From Amycolatopsis acididurans (GTDB lineage: Bacteria > Actinomycetota > Actinomycetes > Mycobacteriales > Pseudonocardiaceae), in the NCBI RefSeq assembly GCF_012328925.1, contig NZ_JAAXLS010000044.1, positions 1 to 56,894 of the forward strand: a stretch of DNA of 56,894 bases, given 5' to 3'. Below are positions 24,404-33,245 of this stretch, one piece after another. Position 1 is the first letter of the stretch. Each line of letters opens with the position of its first letter. Under the pieces are notes generated by a model. It saw only the letters and a list, made by a program, of their open reading frames with translations, had not been told where the DNA came from and did not search any database. A program made the position numbers and the translations under genes.

Positions 24404-25213
24404 ATGCCCAACCGCCCCCAACGTCTCGTCCGCGCCGTGACCGTGTTGCTGACCGCCGCGATCGGCGTGCTGCTGGTGGCTCCGCCCGCAATGGCGCGAG
24501 TGGACATCGTGCCCGACCACGCGACCGGCGGCGATACCGAGACATTCGCCTTCCGGCTGGCCAACGAGCGGCAGGACACCACGAGCACCAAGCTCGAACT
24601 CGTCTTCCCGCAGGACCCGCCGATCGCCTACGCCCAGATCGACCCGTTTCCCGGCTGGACCATGAGCATCACCCCCCGGCCCTTGAATCCGCCGGTGAAG
24701 GTGGGCGACCACGTTGTCGATCAGGTCGTCGGCTCGATCGTGATCCAGGGTGGTGCCGTTCCGCCGCACCAGTTCAAGCAGTTCCAGATCACGCTGGGCC
24801 CGCTCCCGCGTGACGGGCGGCTGGTCTTCCAGTCGATCCAGACCTTCGCCAACGGTGATGTCGAGCGCCTGACCACGCCGCCGACTCCCGGCCAGACCAC
24901 ACCGGCAGCCCCGGTGATCACCATCGGCTCCGACACCGGTGCCGCCGCGGCGGCACCGCAGTCGGCCGCCGCGAACCAGGGTGACGCGCCTTCCGCCCTG
25001 GCGATTCCCGGCGACAGCAACGAAACCGCGTCCAGCGTCAGCAGCAGCGCCCTGCCGCTGACGCTGCTGTGGGTCGCGCTCGGGCTCGCCATCCTCATCA
25101 TCGCCGCCGTCGCCTTCCGGGCCCGTAAACGCAGCCGGACGGTGACGCCCACGGACGCCGGTGACATCGAAGAGGCGCAGGACATCGAGGCGGAAGAGGT
25201 GAGCAACCGATGA
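24404..25213 (+). CDS. YcnI-like (DUF1775) exported, membrane-anchored protein
   Basis: A 269-residue protein with a Sec signal ending PPAMA near residue 29, a DUF1775 domain (residues 30-160), a Pro/Ala-rich linker and one C-terminal membrane helix (about 213-233) followed by a Lys/Arg and acidic tail. YcnI proteins bind Cu(II) through the mature N-terminal His. Here the predicted mature N-terminus is RVDIVPDHATGG, so that His is replaced by Arg. The ATG at 24404 is preferred because CGAGGAG lies just before it. The stop overlaps the next ATG. Context suggests work with the CopC-CopD protein, but simple copper binding as in YcnI is doubtful. The first residue would need confirmation by N-terminal sequencing. 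Confidence 0.8.
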   Translation: MPNRPQRLVRAVTVLLTAAIGVLLVAPPAMARVDIVPDHATGGDTETFAFRLANERQDTTSTKLELVFPQDPPIAYAQIDPFPGWTMSITPRPLNPPVKVGDHVVDQVVGSIVIQGGAVPPHQFKQFQITLGPLPRDGRLVFQSIQTFANGDVERLTTPPTPGQTTPAAPVITIGSDTGAAAAAPQSAAANQGDAPSALAIPGDSNETASSVSSSALPLTLLWVALGLAILIIAAVAFRARKRSRTVTPTDAGDIEEAQDIEAEEVSNR

Positions 25214-26934
25214 CCTTGCTCAAGGATCCCGCGCGCAGCGCGCTTCCTCGCGAGCACCGGCCGCCGACGCGTCGGCTCGTGGCCTTCCTCGTCCTGATCG
25301 CGGCGTGCTGGGCGACGCTGCTCGCCACCGCGCCGTCGCCGACGAGTGCGCCGGTGCTGAGGACGATCTCGCCCGGCAACAACGAGATCGTCAAGTCTCC
25401 CGACCAGGTCGTGCTGACCTTCGACAAGCCGGTTCCCGCGGGGCTGGCCACGCTGCGCATCCTCGATCCGGACGGCAACCAGATCGTCTTCGAACGGCCG
25501 GTGAACCCCCCAGGGCATCCGGAGCAGATCTCCGTGCCGATGCCGAGTCAGCGCTTCGAAGGTGTCTACGCCGTGGCGTGGACACTGCCGTCCCGCTCGC
25601 TCGAGCCTATCGGCGGCACCTCCACGTTCTTCGTGCACTCGCCCGTCGCGGCGCAGGCGATGCCGGAAATCCAGACCACGCACGACACGACCCTGGCCAT
25701 CTTCATCACCGTCGCCCGGTTCGCCGCCCTCGCCGCGCTGGTGCTGCTCGTCGGCGCGGCGTTCTTCGTCGCGGTGATCTGGCCCGGCGGTGCCGAGCGG
25801 CGATCCGTGCGCAGGCTCGTCGTCGGCGCGTGGGCCGGGCTCGTCGTGGCCACGGCAGGCGTTTTCGTGTCCTTCGGGCCCTACGCGGCCTGGGCACCGC
25901 TCGGTGGTGCCTTCGATCCACGCCTGCTGTCCGGCACATTCGAGTCGGAGGCGGGCCGCGCGTTGCTCAGCCGGTTGTACGTGCTGATCCCCGCCACGCT
26001 GGGGCTTGCCCAGCTGATGACCGCGCCGCCTCCCGAGACCGTGCGCGAACGCTGGTGGCGTGGCGCGGCGGTGCTCGGCTGCGCGACCGCGGTGGCCGCC
26101 ACCTGGAGCCTGCCCAGCGATCCGACGCCGCTCGCCCTCACCGTGGACACCGCGCTGCTCACCACGATAGCCGTGGCGGTCGGCGGGCTCGCGACGCTCG
26201 GGCTGTGCCGCGGCACCGACAACTCGGTGGTGTCGCGGTTCTCGTGGACCGCGGCGGTGTGTGCCGGGCTGCTGGTGGCCGTCGCCGGGTACTTCGCCGT
26301 GCGGCACGGTTTTCCCGCGAATTCCTACGGGTGGATGCTGGCCGGCACGCTCACCTTCGCGGTGCTTCTCGTCGTGGTGTGCCTGCTCGCCCGCCGGTGG
26401 CTCCGTACACGGGAGACGACACGATCGCGGAATCGGGACCTCGGCAGGCTTCGCCGGCCAGTCCTCGCCGTCACCGGTGCGGCCACACTGATCCTGGCCG
26501 CCACCGCGACGCTCGTGGTCACGCAGGCGCCGCACAGTGCGCACGCCCAGGAACCGGTGAGCCTGCCGCGATCCGTTCGTGAACAGCTGCCGCCGTCGCG
26601 GGTCGACTTCGACACCGGCAGCCCCGCCGGACAGGGATCGCTCGACTTCGTGCTCATCCTGACCAACGGCGGGCAGAACCGGGCACACGTCGACCTGCAC
26701 ATGTCGGTACTCGATGGCCACGACGCGACGAAGGACGACATGGCGCTGTCCGCGGTGTTCAGCCGCCCGGACCACAGCGCACCGCCGGTTCCGGTGCCGG
26801 TGAGCCGGGTGGCCGCCGGATATTCGACCGGCTCCACCACCATCCCCGGCCGCGGCCGGTGGGACCTCGCGCTGACCCTGCGCGCCACCGACGGAAGCCA
26901 GCAAACGCTCACTCAGGCGATCGACGCCAGCTGA
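25210..26934 (+). CDS. CopC-CopD fusion protein with C-terminal extracytoplasmic domain
   Basis: A 574-residue membrane protein starting in an ATGA overlap. After a membrane signal (about residues 20-40) comes a CopC-like beta domain (residues 45-150: SPGNNEIVKSPDQVVLTFDKPV, GVYAVAWTL). A CopD-type bundle of about eight helices covers roughly 155-440. A further exported domain follows (about 455-570, LDFVLILTNGGQNRAHVDLHMSVLDG), of the FixH/YtkA sort. CopC normally binds copper by an N-terminal His and a DGH motif. Neither is seen here: the domain begins SAPVLRTI and the later site reads PSRSLEPIGG. The protein thus looks like a copper-import relative that has changed or lost its ligand set. 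Its operon partners are the YcnI-like and PepSY proteins. Confidence 0.82.
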   Translation: MTLLKDPARSALPREHRPPTRRLVAFLVLIAACWATLLATAPSPTSAPVLRTISPGNNEIVKSPDQVVLTFDKPVPAGLATLRILDPDGNQIVFERPVNPPGHPEQISVPMPSQRFEGVYAVAWTLPSRSLEPIGGTSTFFVHSPVAAQAMPEIQTTHDTTLAIFITVARFAALAALVLLVGAAFFVAVIWPGGAERRSVRRLVVGAWAGLVVATAGVFVSFGPYAAWAPLGGAFDPRLLSGTFESEAGRALLSRLYVLIPATLGLAQLMTAPPPETVRERWWRGAAVLGCATAVAATWSLPSDPTPLALTVDTALLTTIAVAVGGLATLGLCRGTDNSVVSRFSWTAAVCAGLLVAVAGYFAVRHGFPANSYGWMLAGTLTFAVLLVVVCLLARRWLRTRETTRSRNRDLGRLRRPVLAVTGAATLILAATATLVVTQAPHSAHAQEPVSLPRSVREQLPPSRVDFDTGSPAGQGSLDFVLILTNGGQNRAHVDLHMSVLDGHDATKDDMALSAVFSRPDHSAPPVPVPVSRVAAGYSTGSTTIPGRGRWDLALTLRATDGSQQTLTQAIDAS

Positions 26935-26973
26935 GGCAGCCGGGCGTTGTCCGCCCCAGAGCGAGGAGTCGTC

Positions 26974-28335
26974 TTGTCCACGTTCACCACCGACGGTTCC
27001 CGAACCAGACGGAGGCAGAAGCCGCAGGCCCGGCCGGGAACCGCCGTACAACTACTCGCGCGGCGGCTGCATTTCGTGGCCGGGATCGTGGTCGCGCCGT
27101 TTCTCGCGGTGCTGTGCCTGACCGGGCTCATCTACGATTTCAGCCCGGAAATCCACGACAGCCTCTATCACGAGGACCTGTACGTGGCTGCGCACCACGG
27201 CGCGCCACACCCGCTGGCCGAGCAGATCCACGTGGCGCTGACCGCGCATCCCGAGGCGACGGTGGAACAGGTCATCCCGCCGCCCGACCCGCAACGCACC
27301 ACCCGCGTCGTGCTTTCCGTGCCGGGCCAGAGCGACGTCCAGCGAACGGTTTACGTCGATCCCTACAGCGACTACATCAACGGTGATCTGATCACCGTCG
27401 ACAACCGCCTGCCCGCGAACACCTGGTTGCGCAAGTTCCACAGCAACCTGCACCTCGGTGAGCCCGGGCGGTGGTACGCCGAACTCGGCGCGACGTGGCT
27501 GCCGCTGCTGGCATTGGGTGGTGTGCTCATCTGGCTCATGCAACCGCGCCGCCGGATGCGCGTGCGTGAACTGTTCGTGCCCAGCCTGAGCGGGAAAACG
27601 GGATGGGCGCGCGTGCGGGCCTTGCACGGCACGCTCGGGCTGTGGCTGACGGTGGGCCTGCTCGTCACGGCCGTCACCGGCCTTGCCATGTCCCAGTTCG
27701 CGGGCGGCCGGGCCAACGAGTCGGTCGATCCGATCCATCTTCGCGCGCCGACGCTCGTCGCGGCTGCGGTGTCCGTGCCGCCGAACGTCGCGCCGGTCGG
27801 CATCGACCGCGTGGTGGCCGTCGCCCACGGTCAAGGGCTCACCGGTGAGCTGATCGTGACTCCACCCGCGACACCGAGTAAGCCTTACACGGTCGTCGAA
27901 ATGGGCGAGGGGCTGCCGATTCACCGCGACGCCGTGGCGATCGACCCTTACACCGCGCACGTCACCGAACGGATCGGCTGGGGTGACTACTCCCTGCCGG
28001 CCAAACTCACCGCGCTGGCCACGCAGTTCCACACCGGGACGCTGTTCGGGCTCGCCAACCAGATCGTCATCGCCCTGATCGCCGCCGCCACCTTCGTGCT
28101 GGTCGCGCTCGGCTATCGCATGTGGTGGATCCACAACCCCTACCGGCGCCGGTGGGCCGCACTGCCGCAGCCGGTGTGGCGGCAGTTGCCCCCGTGGGCG
28201 CTCGGCGTGGCCCTGCTCGGCATCGCCGTACTCGCCAGGGTGCTGCCGGTCTTCGGTGCCAGTCTGGCGGTGTTCGTGGTGATCGACAGCCTCGTCACCG
28301 TCCTCGTGCGACGCTCCCGGCGCGCGTCGCATTGA
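26974..28335 (+). CDS. PepSY-domain transmembrane protein
   Basis: A 453-residue PepSY-associated membrane protein. The TTG start at 26974 is set by GAGGAG eight bases upstream; an upstream TTG at 26947 lacks such a site. Helix 1 (about residues 35-55) contains LHFVAGIVVAPFLAVLCLTGL. PepSY segments follow in large exported loops (EQIHVALTAHPEATVEQVI near 85; HGQGLTGELIV near 290). The histidines in WLRKFHSNLHLGEPG near 160 and TQFHTGTLFG near 350, next to helices, are typical of this family and may bind heme or metal. Two helices close the protein. Such proteins often serve iron or copper reduction or uptake; here a redox partner for the operon is plausible but unproven. Confidence 0.82.
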   Translation: MSTFTTDGSRTRRRQKPQARPGTAVQLLARRLHFVAGIVVAPFLAVLCLTGLIYDFSPEIHDSLYHEDLYVAAHHGAPHPLAEQIHVALTAHPEATVEQVIPPPDPQRTTRVVLSVPGQSDVQRTVYVDPYSDYINGDLITVDNRLPANTWLRKFHSNLHLGEPGRWYAELGATWLPLLALGGVLIWLMQPRRRMRVRELFVPSLSGKTGWARVRALHGTLGLWLTVGLLVTAVTGLAMSQFAGGRANESVDPIHLRAPTLVAAAVSVPPNVAPVGIDRVVAVAHGQGLTGELIVTPPATPSKPYTVVEMGEGLPIHRDAVAIDPYTAHVTERIGWGDYSLPAKLTALATQFHTGTLFGLANQIVIALIAAATFVLVALGYRMWWIHNPYRRRWAALPQPVWRQLPPWALGVALLGIAVLARVLPVFGASLAVFVVIDSLVTVLVRRSRRASH

Positions 28336-28365
28336 TAGTCCGAAGTGGACGACCAACGAATTGAA

Positions 28366-28406
28366 GCGGGGCCCAGCGGGCGTTCCGCCCGTCCGCTGGA
28401 CCCCGC
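28366..28406. terminator. Strong hairpin between convergent operons
   Basis: GCGGGG (28366-28371) pairs with CCCCGC (28401-28406), and CCAGCGG (28373-28379) with CCGCTGG (28393-28399), with one mismatch and a short loop. It sits between the stop of the PepSY gene (+) and the stop of the TIM-barrel gene (-), so it can end transcription from both sides. The rest of the 188-base gap is A+T-richer and shows no gene. Confidence 0.75.
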
Positions 28407-28523
28407 GAAGACCCTGGTTTGTTCAGGGTTTCCCCAGTATATACGAAAATGCGGCGGAAAGCCGAGTGAAATCTTCGAAATGGTTCACTCGACAAATAGG
28501 ACAGTATTCGCAATTGCGGACTA

Positions 28524-29390
28524 TCAAGGCTTTCGTGTCGAAAAAGCAGGAACGCAGCCGGTTTCCGCCGTACTCCAGCCCAGCTTGCCGAACGCGGCGA
28601 TGTCGTCGTGCAGACGGGGTAGCGGCGGTTCCATGTCGATGAGTTCGAAAATGGTCACCCCGTCGAAGCCGACGGACCGCAGCGCCTCGCCGAAACGCTC
28701 GAAGTCGACCTCGCCGCGGCCGGGTGACGTGTGCGCCCACCGCGCCCGCCAGGTGTCGCTCATGTGCGCGATCCGGATGCGATGCCCTGCCGTGCGCACG
28801 CCCTCCCAGGCGTCCTCCTGGTTGATCGTGTTCGCCACGTCGTAGGCGATCCCAAGATTCCGGTGTCCGATGTGGTCGACCAAAGTGGACAGATCACGCG
28901 CGTCGCCGAGATAGCCGTAGGGGTTGGTCTCCAGCGCGATCGTCACCCCGAGCCGCTCCGCCCGCTCCAACAGAATCCCCAGCGCCTGGTCCAGCCACCA
29001 CCGGCACGCCTCGTCCGGAGCGGGCGAGAGCGCGTGCCTGCGCCCCGGCATCACGATGACGACCGGCGCCTCCAGGTCGTGCGCGAGTTCGAGTTCGTCG
29101 AGGATCGCTTCCACACTCGCGCGCCGGAAGCCGTTGCCGGGGCTGATCAGGTTGATGTCGAGGAACCCCGGATTGGTCGAGGACACCGCCAGCCCGAGCG
29201 AGCGCAGCGTCCGCAGCAGCTCGTGCCGCTCGTACTTGCCGAAACCCCGCGCCTGCAGGTGCGGCGCGGCACTGGTGATCTCGACCTGCCGGAATCCGGC
29301 GTCCGCGAGATGGCCAAGCGCCTCGGTCAGCGTGGCCTGGTGCAGCCAGCTGTAGGTGGTACCGCCGAGGGCGAGCGCGGGCGCGGTCAT
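28524..29390 (-). CDS. Sugar phosphate isomerase/epimerase-type TIM-barrel protein
   Basis: A 288-residue AP-endonuclease-2/xylose-isomerase-like TIM barrel. Metal-binding positions are visible in order: IALETN (Glu, near residue 153), IAYDVANT (Asp), RIAHMSD (His) and TIFELID (Glu, near 256). Members are isomerases, epimerases or dehydratases acting on inosose, tagatose-type or keto-sugars. Its ATG overlaps the epimerase stop (ATGA). It is the last gene of a minus-strand operon that starts at 36043 and contains transporter, dehydrogenase and ThDP-enzyme genes, so a catabolic role on an imported polyol, sugar acid or related compound is likely. The substrate cannot be read from the sequence. 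Confidence 0.8.
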   Translation of the reverse strand: MTAPALALGGTTYSWLHQATLTEALGHLADAGFRQVEITSAAPHLQARGFGKYERHELLRTLRSLGLAVSSTNPGFLDINLISPGNGFRRASVEAILDELELAHDLEAPVVIVMPGRRHALSPAPDEACRWWLDQALGILLERAERLGVTIALETNPYGYLGDARDLSTLVDHIGHRNLGIAYDVANTINQEDAWEGVRTAGHRIRIAHMSDTWRARWAHTSPGRGEVDFERFGEALRSVGFDGVTIFELIDMEPPLPRLHDDIAAFGKLGWSTAETGCVPAFSTRKP

Positions 29391-30322
29391 GAGGCGACTC
29401 CTTCTCCGGCCAGTGCGGCCATGGTGCGTGCGAGCCCGTCACGCAACGGGACGCGCGGAACGAAACCGAGCCTCCGGGCGCGGCTGATGTCCAGTGCGCC
29501 CTTGCGGGCGGCGTCGACGCCGGGCGCCATCTCGATGGGCCCGTCGCCGAGGTCCACACGCCACCCCGGGCACAGCGCGGCGATCTCCCGGGCCAGCTCA
29601 CGCATGTCGATCGCGTGCCCGGTGGCGACGTTGTACGCCCGGTGCTCGAGGCGTGGAGCGCGCAGTACCAGGATGATCCCGTCCACGACGTCGTCGATGT
29701 AGGTGAAATCGATACGCTGGTCGCCGCCGCGCGCGAGGGTGCTCGGCCGTCCGGCCGCCGCGTCCCCGAGCCACGTGTGCGGCAGGCGCTGCCGGGGAAA
29801 GCCGGGCCCGTAGACCCAGCACGGCCGGACCGCGACGTAGGGCAGGCCGTGCCGGTCGGCGTAGTAGCCGCCGAGCCGCTCGACCGAGTATTTCGTTATG
29901 CCGTAGGGAGAAACCGGTACCGCCGGGTCGTCCTCACCGATCGGGTCGGCGCTGAAATGCCCGTAGGTCTCCTCCGAGGACAGGTCCACCACGCGCCGCA
30001 CCCCGCCGGTGCGGCACACGGCGTCGAACAGGGCGAGCGCACCGTCGACGTTGACCTCTACGGCCTTGCGTGGCCCGGCGACGCTGGCGGTGACGCCGAC
30101 GACGGCGGCGGCGTGCACGACCTCGGTCACCGCGTGGTCGCGCAGCACCCGGCAGAGCAGCGTGTCGTCGGTGATGTCGCCGACGACCTCGGTCACGGCA
30201 GGCGGCACCGGCTCCGGGGCGAGGGCACGGTCGAAGCTCACGACGCGCTCCTCACGCGCCGCGAGACTCCGCACGAGCGGCCGTCCGACGAACCCGGCAC
30301 CGCCGGTCACGAGCACCGTCAT
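29387..30322 (-). CDS. NAD-dependent epimerase/dehydratase
   Basis: A 311-residue extended short-chain dehydrogenase. The ATG at 30322 directly precedes the Rossmann motif MTVLVTGGAGFVGRPLVRSL; the much longer upstream opening is not coding. Other marks are DITDDTLLCRVL near residue 60, the catalytic SSEETYGHF region near 125 and YGITKYSVE (the YxxxK) near 148. The family changes configuration or dehydrates sugars, usually nucleotide-activated but in catabolic operons also free lactones or acids. The start overlaps the MHS transporter stop and the stop overlaps the TIM-barrel start, so all three are translationally coupled. Confidence 0.85.
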   Translation of the reverse strand: MTVLVTGGAGFVGRPLVRSLAAREERVVSFDRALAPEPVPPAVTEVVGDITDDTLLCRVLRDHAVTEVVHAAAVVGVTASVAGPRKAVEVNVDGALALFDAVCRTGGVRRVVDLSSEETYGHFSADPIGEDDPAVPVSPYGITKYSVERLGGYYADRHGLPYVAVRPCWVYGPGFPRQRLPHTWLGDAAAGRPSTLARGGDQRIDFTYIDDVVDGIILVLRAPRLEHRAYNVATGHAIDMRELAREIAALCPGWRVDLGDGPIEMAPGVDAARKGALDISRARRLGFVPRVPLRDGLARTMAALAGEGVAS

Positions 30323-31692
30323 CCGAGCTGCTCCTTCACCGGCCGCGCCGGGGCCGGGCTCGTGGTCCGTCCGGTGTAGTCGACGGACAGGTCGCGCCGC
30401 GAGGTCTCCGGCATGGACAGGATCGCGGCCAGACTGAGCACACCGGCGAGCACGATGTAGCACGACACCAGCCAGGAAGCGCCGCCCGCGGCGATCACGA
30501 GCGCGGACGCGATCAGCGGTGCGGGACCACCGCCGACGATGTTGGACACGTTGAGCCCGAGCGCGGCACCCGTCGTGCGGTAGCGGGTCGGGAACAGCTC
30601 GGAGTTGATCGCCGCGCCCAGCCCCCACGTGGAGCTGTGCCCGACGGCCAGCGCGAGCGCGACGCCGATCCCGGTGAGCAGCACCGATCCGCTGGAGATC
30701 AGCGCGAACAGCGGGAATGCCAGCAGGATGAGGAAGACCACGCCGGCGATGTAGACGGGTTTGCGGCCGAACCGGTCGGACAGCCTGCCGAAGAACGGAA
30801 TCGTGCAGATCTCGATCGCGGCGGCCACCGACACGCAGGCCAGGATGTCGCCCTTCGCGTAGTGCTGCGAGGTCACCGCGTAGCTGACCAGGAACGTCGC
30901 CGCGATGTAGAACCCGATGTCGGGCACGAACCGCAGGCCGATCGCGGTCAGCACCTGGCGCCACGAGTACTGGAACACCTCGATGATCGGGGCCTTCGGT
31001 GACATCTCCCCGGCCGCGGTCGCCCGGCGGAACTCCGGCGACTCCATGATCTTCACCCGGATGTAGAGGCCGATCGCGACCAGGATCGAGCTGCCCCAGA
31101 ACGGGATCCGCCAGCCCCAGGTGCTGACGAAGTGGTCCGAGCCGAGTCCGACGAGCGCGAACGCGCCCGAGGACATCAGCAGCCCGATCGGGGAACCGGT
31201 CTGCACGAACGAGGCGAGCAGACCGCGGTTGCCCTTCGACGCGTACTCCGAGGCGAGCACCGTCGCCCCGCCCCACTCACCGCCGAGTGCCAGTCCCTGC
31301 ACCAGCCGCAGGAACACCAGCAGGATCGGGGCGAGGATGCCGGCCGTGGAATAGGTGGGCAGGAAACCGATCGCGAACGTGGCGATACCCATGAGCAGCA
31401 GCGAGAACACCAGCGCCCGCTTGCGGCCGACCCGGTCGCCGACGTGGCCGAGGACGACCGCGCCGATGGGCCGCACCACGAAGCCCACGGCGAACGTCGC
31501 GAACGCCGCGAGCGTGCCGAAGACGGGGGAGAAGTTCGGGAAGAAGAGTTTGTTCAGGACCAGCGCCGCCGCGGTCCCGTAGACGAAGAAGTCGTAGTAC
31601 TCGACGGCGGTGCCGACGACGCCGGAGGAGATCGCGACACGCACGGATTTGCGGTCCGGCGCGAGTACGGAGGGGTCGTTGGGGAGATTCAT
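30319..31692 (-). CDS. MHS-type major facilitator transporter
   Basis: A 457-residue (counting from ATG 31692) metabolite:H+ symporter with about 12 membrane helices. Family features are GTAVEYYDFFVYGTAAALV in helix 1, GHVGDRVGRKRALV in the first cytoplasmic loop and GRLSDRFGRKPVYI in the mid-protein loop. I prefer ATG 31692 to one 12 codons upstream because a GCGGA-like site precedes it; the choice is uncertain. MHS carriers import dicarboxylates, shikimate, proline/betaine and aromatic acids with protons. Its position among oxidoreductases points to import of the organic acid that the operon degrades. Confidence 0.88.
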   Translation of the reverse strand: MNLPNDPSVLAPDRKSVRVAISSGVVGTAVEYYDFFVYGTAAALVLNKLFFPNFSPVFGTLAAFATFAVGFVVRPIGAVVLGHVGDRVGRKRALVFSLLLMGIATFAIGFLPTYSTAGILAPILLVFLRLVQGLALGGEWGGATVLASEYASKGNRGLLASFVQTGSPIGLLMSSGAFALVGLGSDHFVSTWGWRIPFWGSSILVAIGLYIRVKIMESPEFRRATAAGEMSPKAPIIEVFQYSWRQVLTAIGLRFVPDIGFYIAATFLVSYAVTSQHYAKGDILACVSVAAAIEICTIPFFGRLSDRFGRKPVYIAGVVFLILLAFPLFALISSGSVLLTGIGVALALAVGHSSTWGLGAAINSELFPTRYRTTGAALGLNVSNIVGGGPAPLIASALVIAAGGASWLVSCYIVLAGVLSLAAILSMPETSRRDLSVDYTGRTTSPAPARPVKEQLG

Positions 31693-31743
31693 GATGTGTT
31701 CCGCTCTTCCGCTTCGTTGGGGATTCACGTCGAGGACCGTGGC

Positions 31744-33216
31744 TCAGGCCACGGACCCGGCCAGCCGGCCGAACACCATTCCGGCGATGAGGCCGGAACC
31801 GCCGGGGTAGTTGCCGCTGAACAGTCCACCGAGCGCCTCGCCCGCGGCGAACAGGCCGGGAATCGCGCTGCCGTCCTCACGCAGCACGCGTGCGTCGTCG
31901 TCGCCCTTGAGCCCGCCGAAGGTGAACGTGATGCCGCACGTGACGGGGTAGGCGTAGAACGGCGCCTTCTCGATGGGCCAGGACCAGTTGCTCTTCGGTG
32001 GCACCACGTTCGCCCGCCGGCTGTCCTTCACCGTCGGGTCGAACGTGGCCTCGCGCGCGATGGAGTCGTTGAACTCCTTGACCGTGGACACGAACGCCGT
32101 GGCGTCGACGTCGATACCGTGTGCGAGGTCTTCCAGGGTGTCGGCCCGCACGACGCTGATGCCCGGCATGTCGTACTCCTCGGTGCGCAGCATCGGCCGC
32201 AGCGTCGCGTCGTAGATCTGGTAGGCGACGGAACCGGGCTGTTTGAGGATTTCGCGCCCGTACTTGGCATAGGTGTAGTTGCGGAAATCGGCGCCCTCGT
32301 CGATGAAGCGTTTGCCCTCGGCGTTGACGACGATGCCCAGTGGGTAGCTCTGCCGGGTCAGCCGGTTGGTCAGCTCGCGGTTGCTTTCGTTGTGCTCGGC
32401 GAAGGCGTCCCACGCCACGCTGTGGCAGCTGGACCAGTCGCCGCCGCGCGCGGCACCGAGGTCGAGCGCGGCGAAGATCAGTTCGCCGGTGTTGTACGGG
32501 GTCCCGCGGACCTTCGCCTTCGCCCAGCCGGGACCGAGGTGCCGTTCGCGCATCGGGGGGTTGGCCTCGAAACCGCCGGAGGTCAGGATCACCGACTCCG
32601 TGGTCAGCTCGCCGGTCGCGCCGTCCGCTGTCTCGAACCGCACGCCGGTCACCGCGCCGTTCCCGGTGACCAGGCCGGTGACGCGGTGTCCATATCGGAC
32701 GTCCACTCCTTCATGTTCGGCGATGCGGGTGTGGTCGGCGATCAGGCCGATCCCGCCGTCGACGTTGCCCACGTGCAGCCCGCCCCAGAACAGGTAGCCG
32801 CCGTCCCGTTCGTAGGCCTGGCGTTCGTACATCAGCCGGTACCGCACGCCCTTGCCGGCGAGCCAGCGGATCGTGTCCGCGCTCCGGCTCACCAGCAGCT
32901 CGGTCATCCTGGGGTCGTTGCGGCCGCCGGTGACCCTGGTCAGATCGGCGGTGAACTCCTCGGCGGAGTAGGGCGGCACGATCGTGCGGGCGTGCCGCTC
33001 GTCCGGCTCGACGAACTCGCGCAGATCGCCGAGTCCGTTGTGGACGAACCGGGTGGCGCCGGCGGTGTAGTAGCTGTTGCCGCCCGCCTCGTCGCGCGGT
33101 GCGCGTTCCAGCAGGGCCACCCGGCGCCCGCGCTCGGCGGCGGCGTGCGCCGCGGAGAAACCGGCGTTGCCGCCACCGACCACGATCACGTCGGTGTCAC
33201 GGGGTTGTCGAGTCAA
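31744..33216 (-). CDS. FAD-dependent dehydrogenase of the fumarate reductase/tricarballylate dehydrogenase type
   Basis: A 490-residue flavoprotein. The FAD motif DVIVVGGGNAGFSAAHAAAERG starts near residue 10; GGNSYYTAGATRFVHN follows. The C-terminal FAD end is GLFAAGEALGGLFSGNYPGGSGLIAGMVFGR. The closest remembered type is the soluble TcuA-like tricarballylate dehydrogenase within the fumarate reductase/SdhA superfamily, which introduces a C=C bond into carboxylic acids. The TTG start at 33216 is chosen because AGGTGG lies five bases upstream; a GTG three codons earlier would sit on that site. It stands between the alcohol dehydrogenase and transporter genes. The substrate is inferred only as an organic acid or cyclic ketone. 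Confidence 0.8.
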   Translation of the reverse strand: MTRQPRDTDVIVVGGGNAGFSAAHAAAERGRRVALLERAPRDEAGGNSYYTAGATRFVHNGLGDLREFVEPDERHARTIVPPYSAEEFTADLTRVTGGRNDPRMTELLVSRSADTIRWLAGKGVRYRLMYERQAYERDGGYLFWGGLHVGNVDGGIGLIADHTRIAEHEGVDVRYGHRVTGLVTGNGAVTGVRFETADGATGELTTESVILTSGGFEANPPMRERHLGPGWAKAKVRGTPYNTGELIFAALDLGAARGGDWSSCHSVAWDAFAEHNESNRELTNRLTRQSYPLGIVVNAEGKRFIDEGADFRNYTYAKYGREILKQPGSVAYQIYDATLRPMLRTEEYDMPGISVVRADTLEDLAHGIDVDATAFVSTVKEFNDSIAREATFDPTVKDSRRANVVPPKSNWSWPIEKAPFYAYPVTCGITFTFGGLKGDDDARVLREDGSAIPGLFAAGEALGGLFSGNYPGGSGLIAGMVFGRLAGSVA

Positions 33217-33245
33217 GATCTCCACCTTCCGGCTGTATCGGGATT

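Noticed and set aside
22019..28335. Ordinary copper resistance or import operon
   Set aside because: The gene families fit, but the characteristic copper ligands of YcnI, CopC and the cupredoxin loop are not visible.
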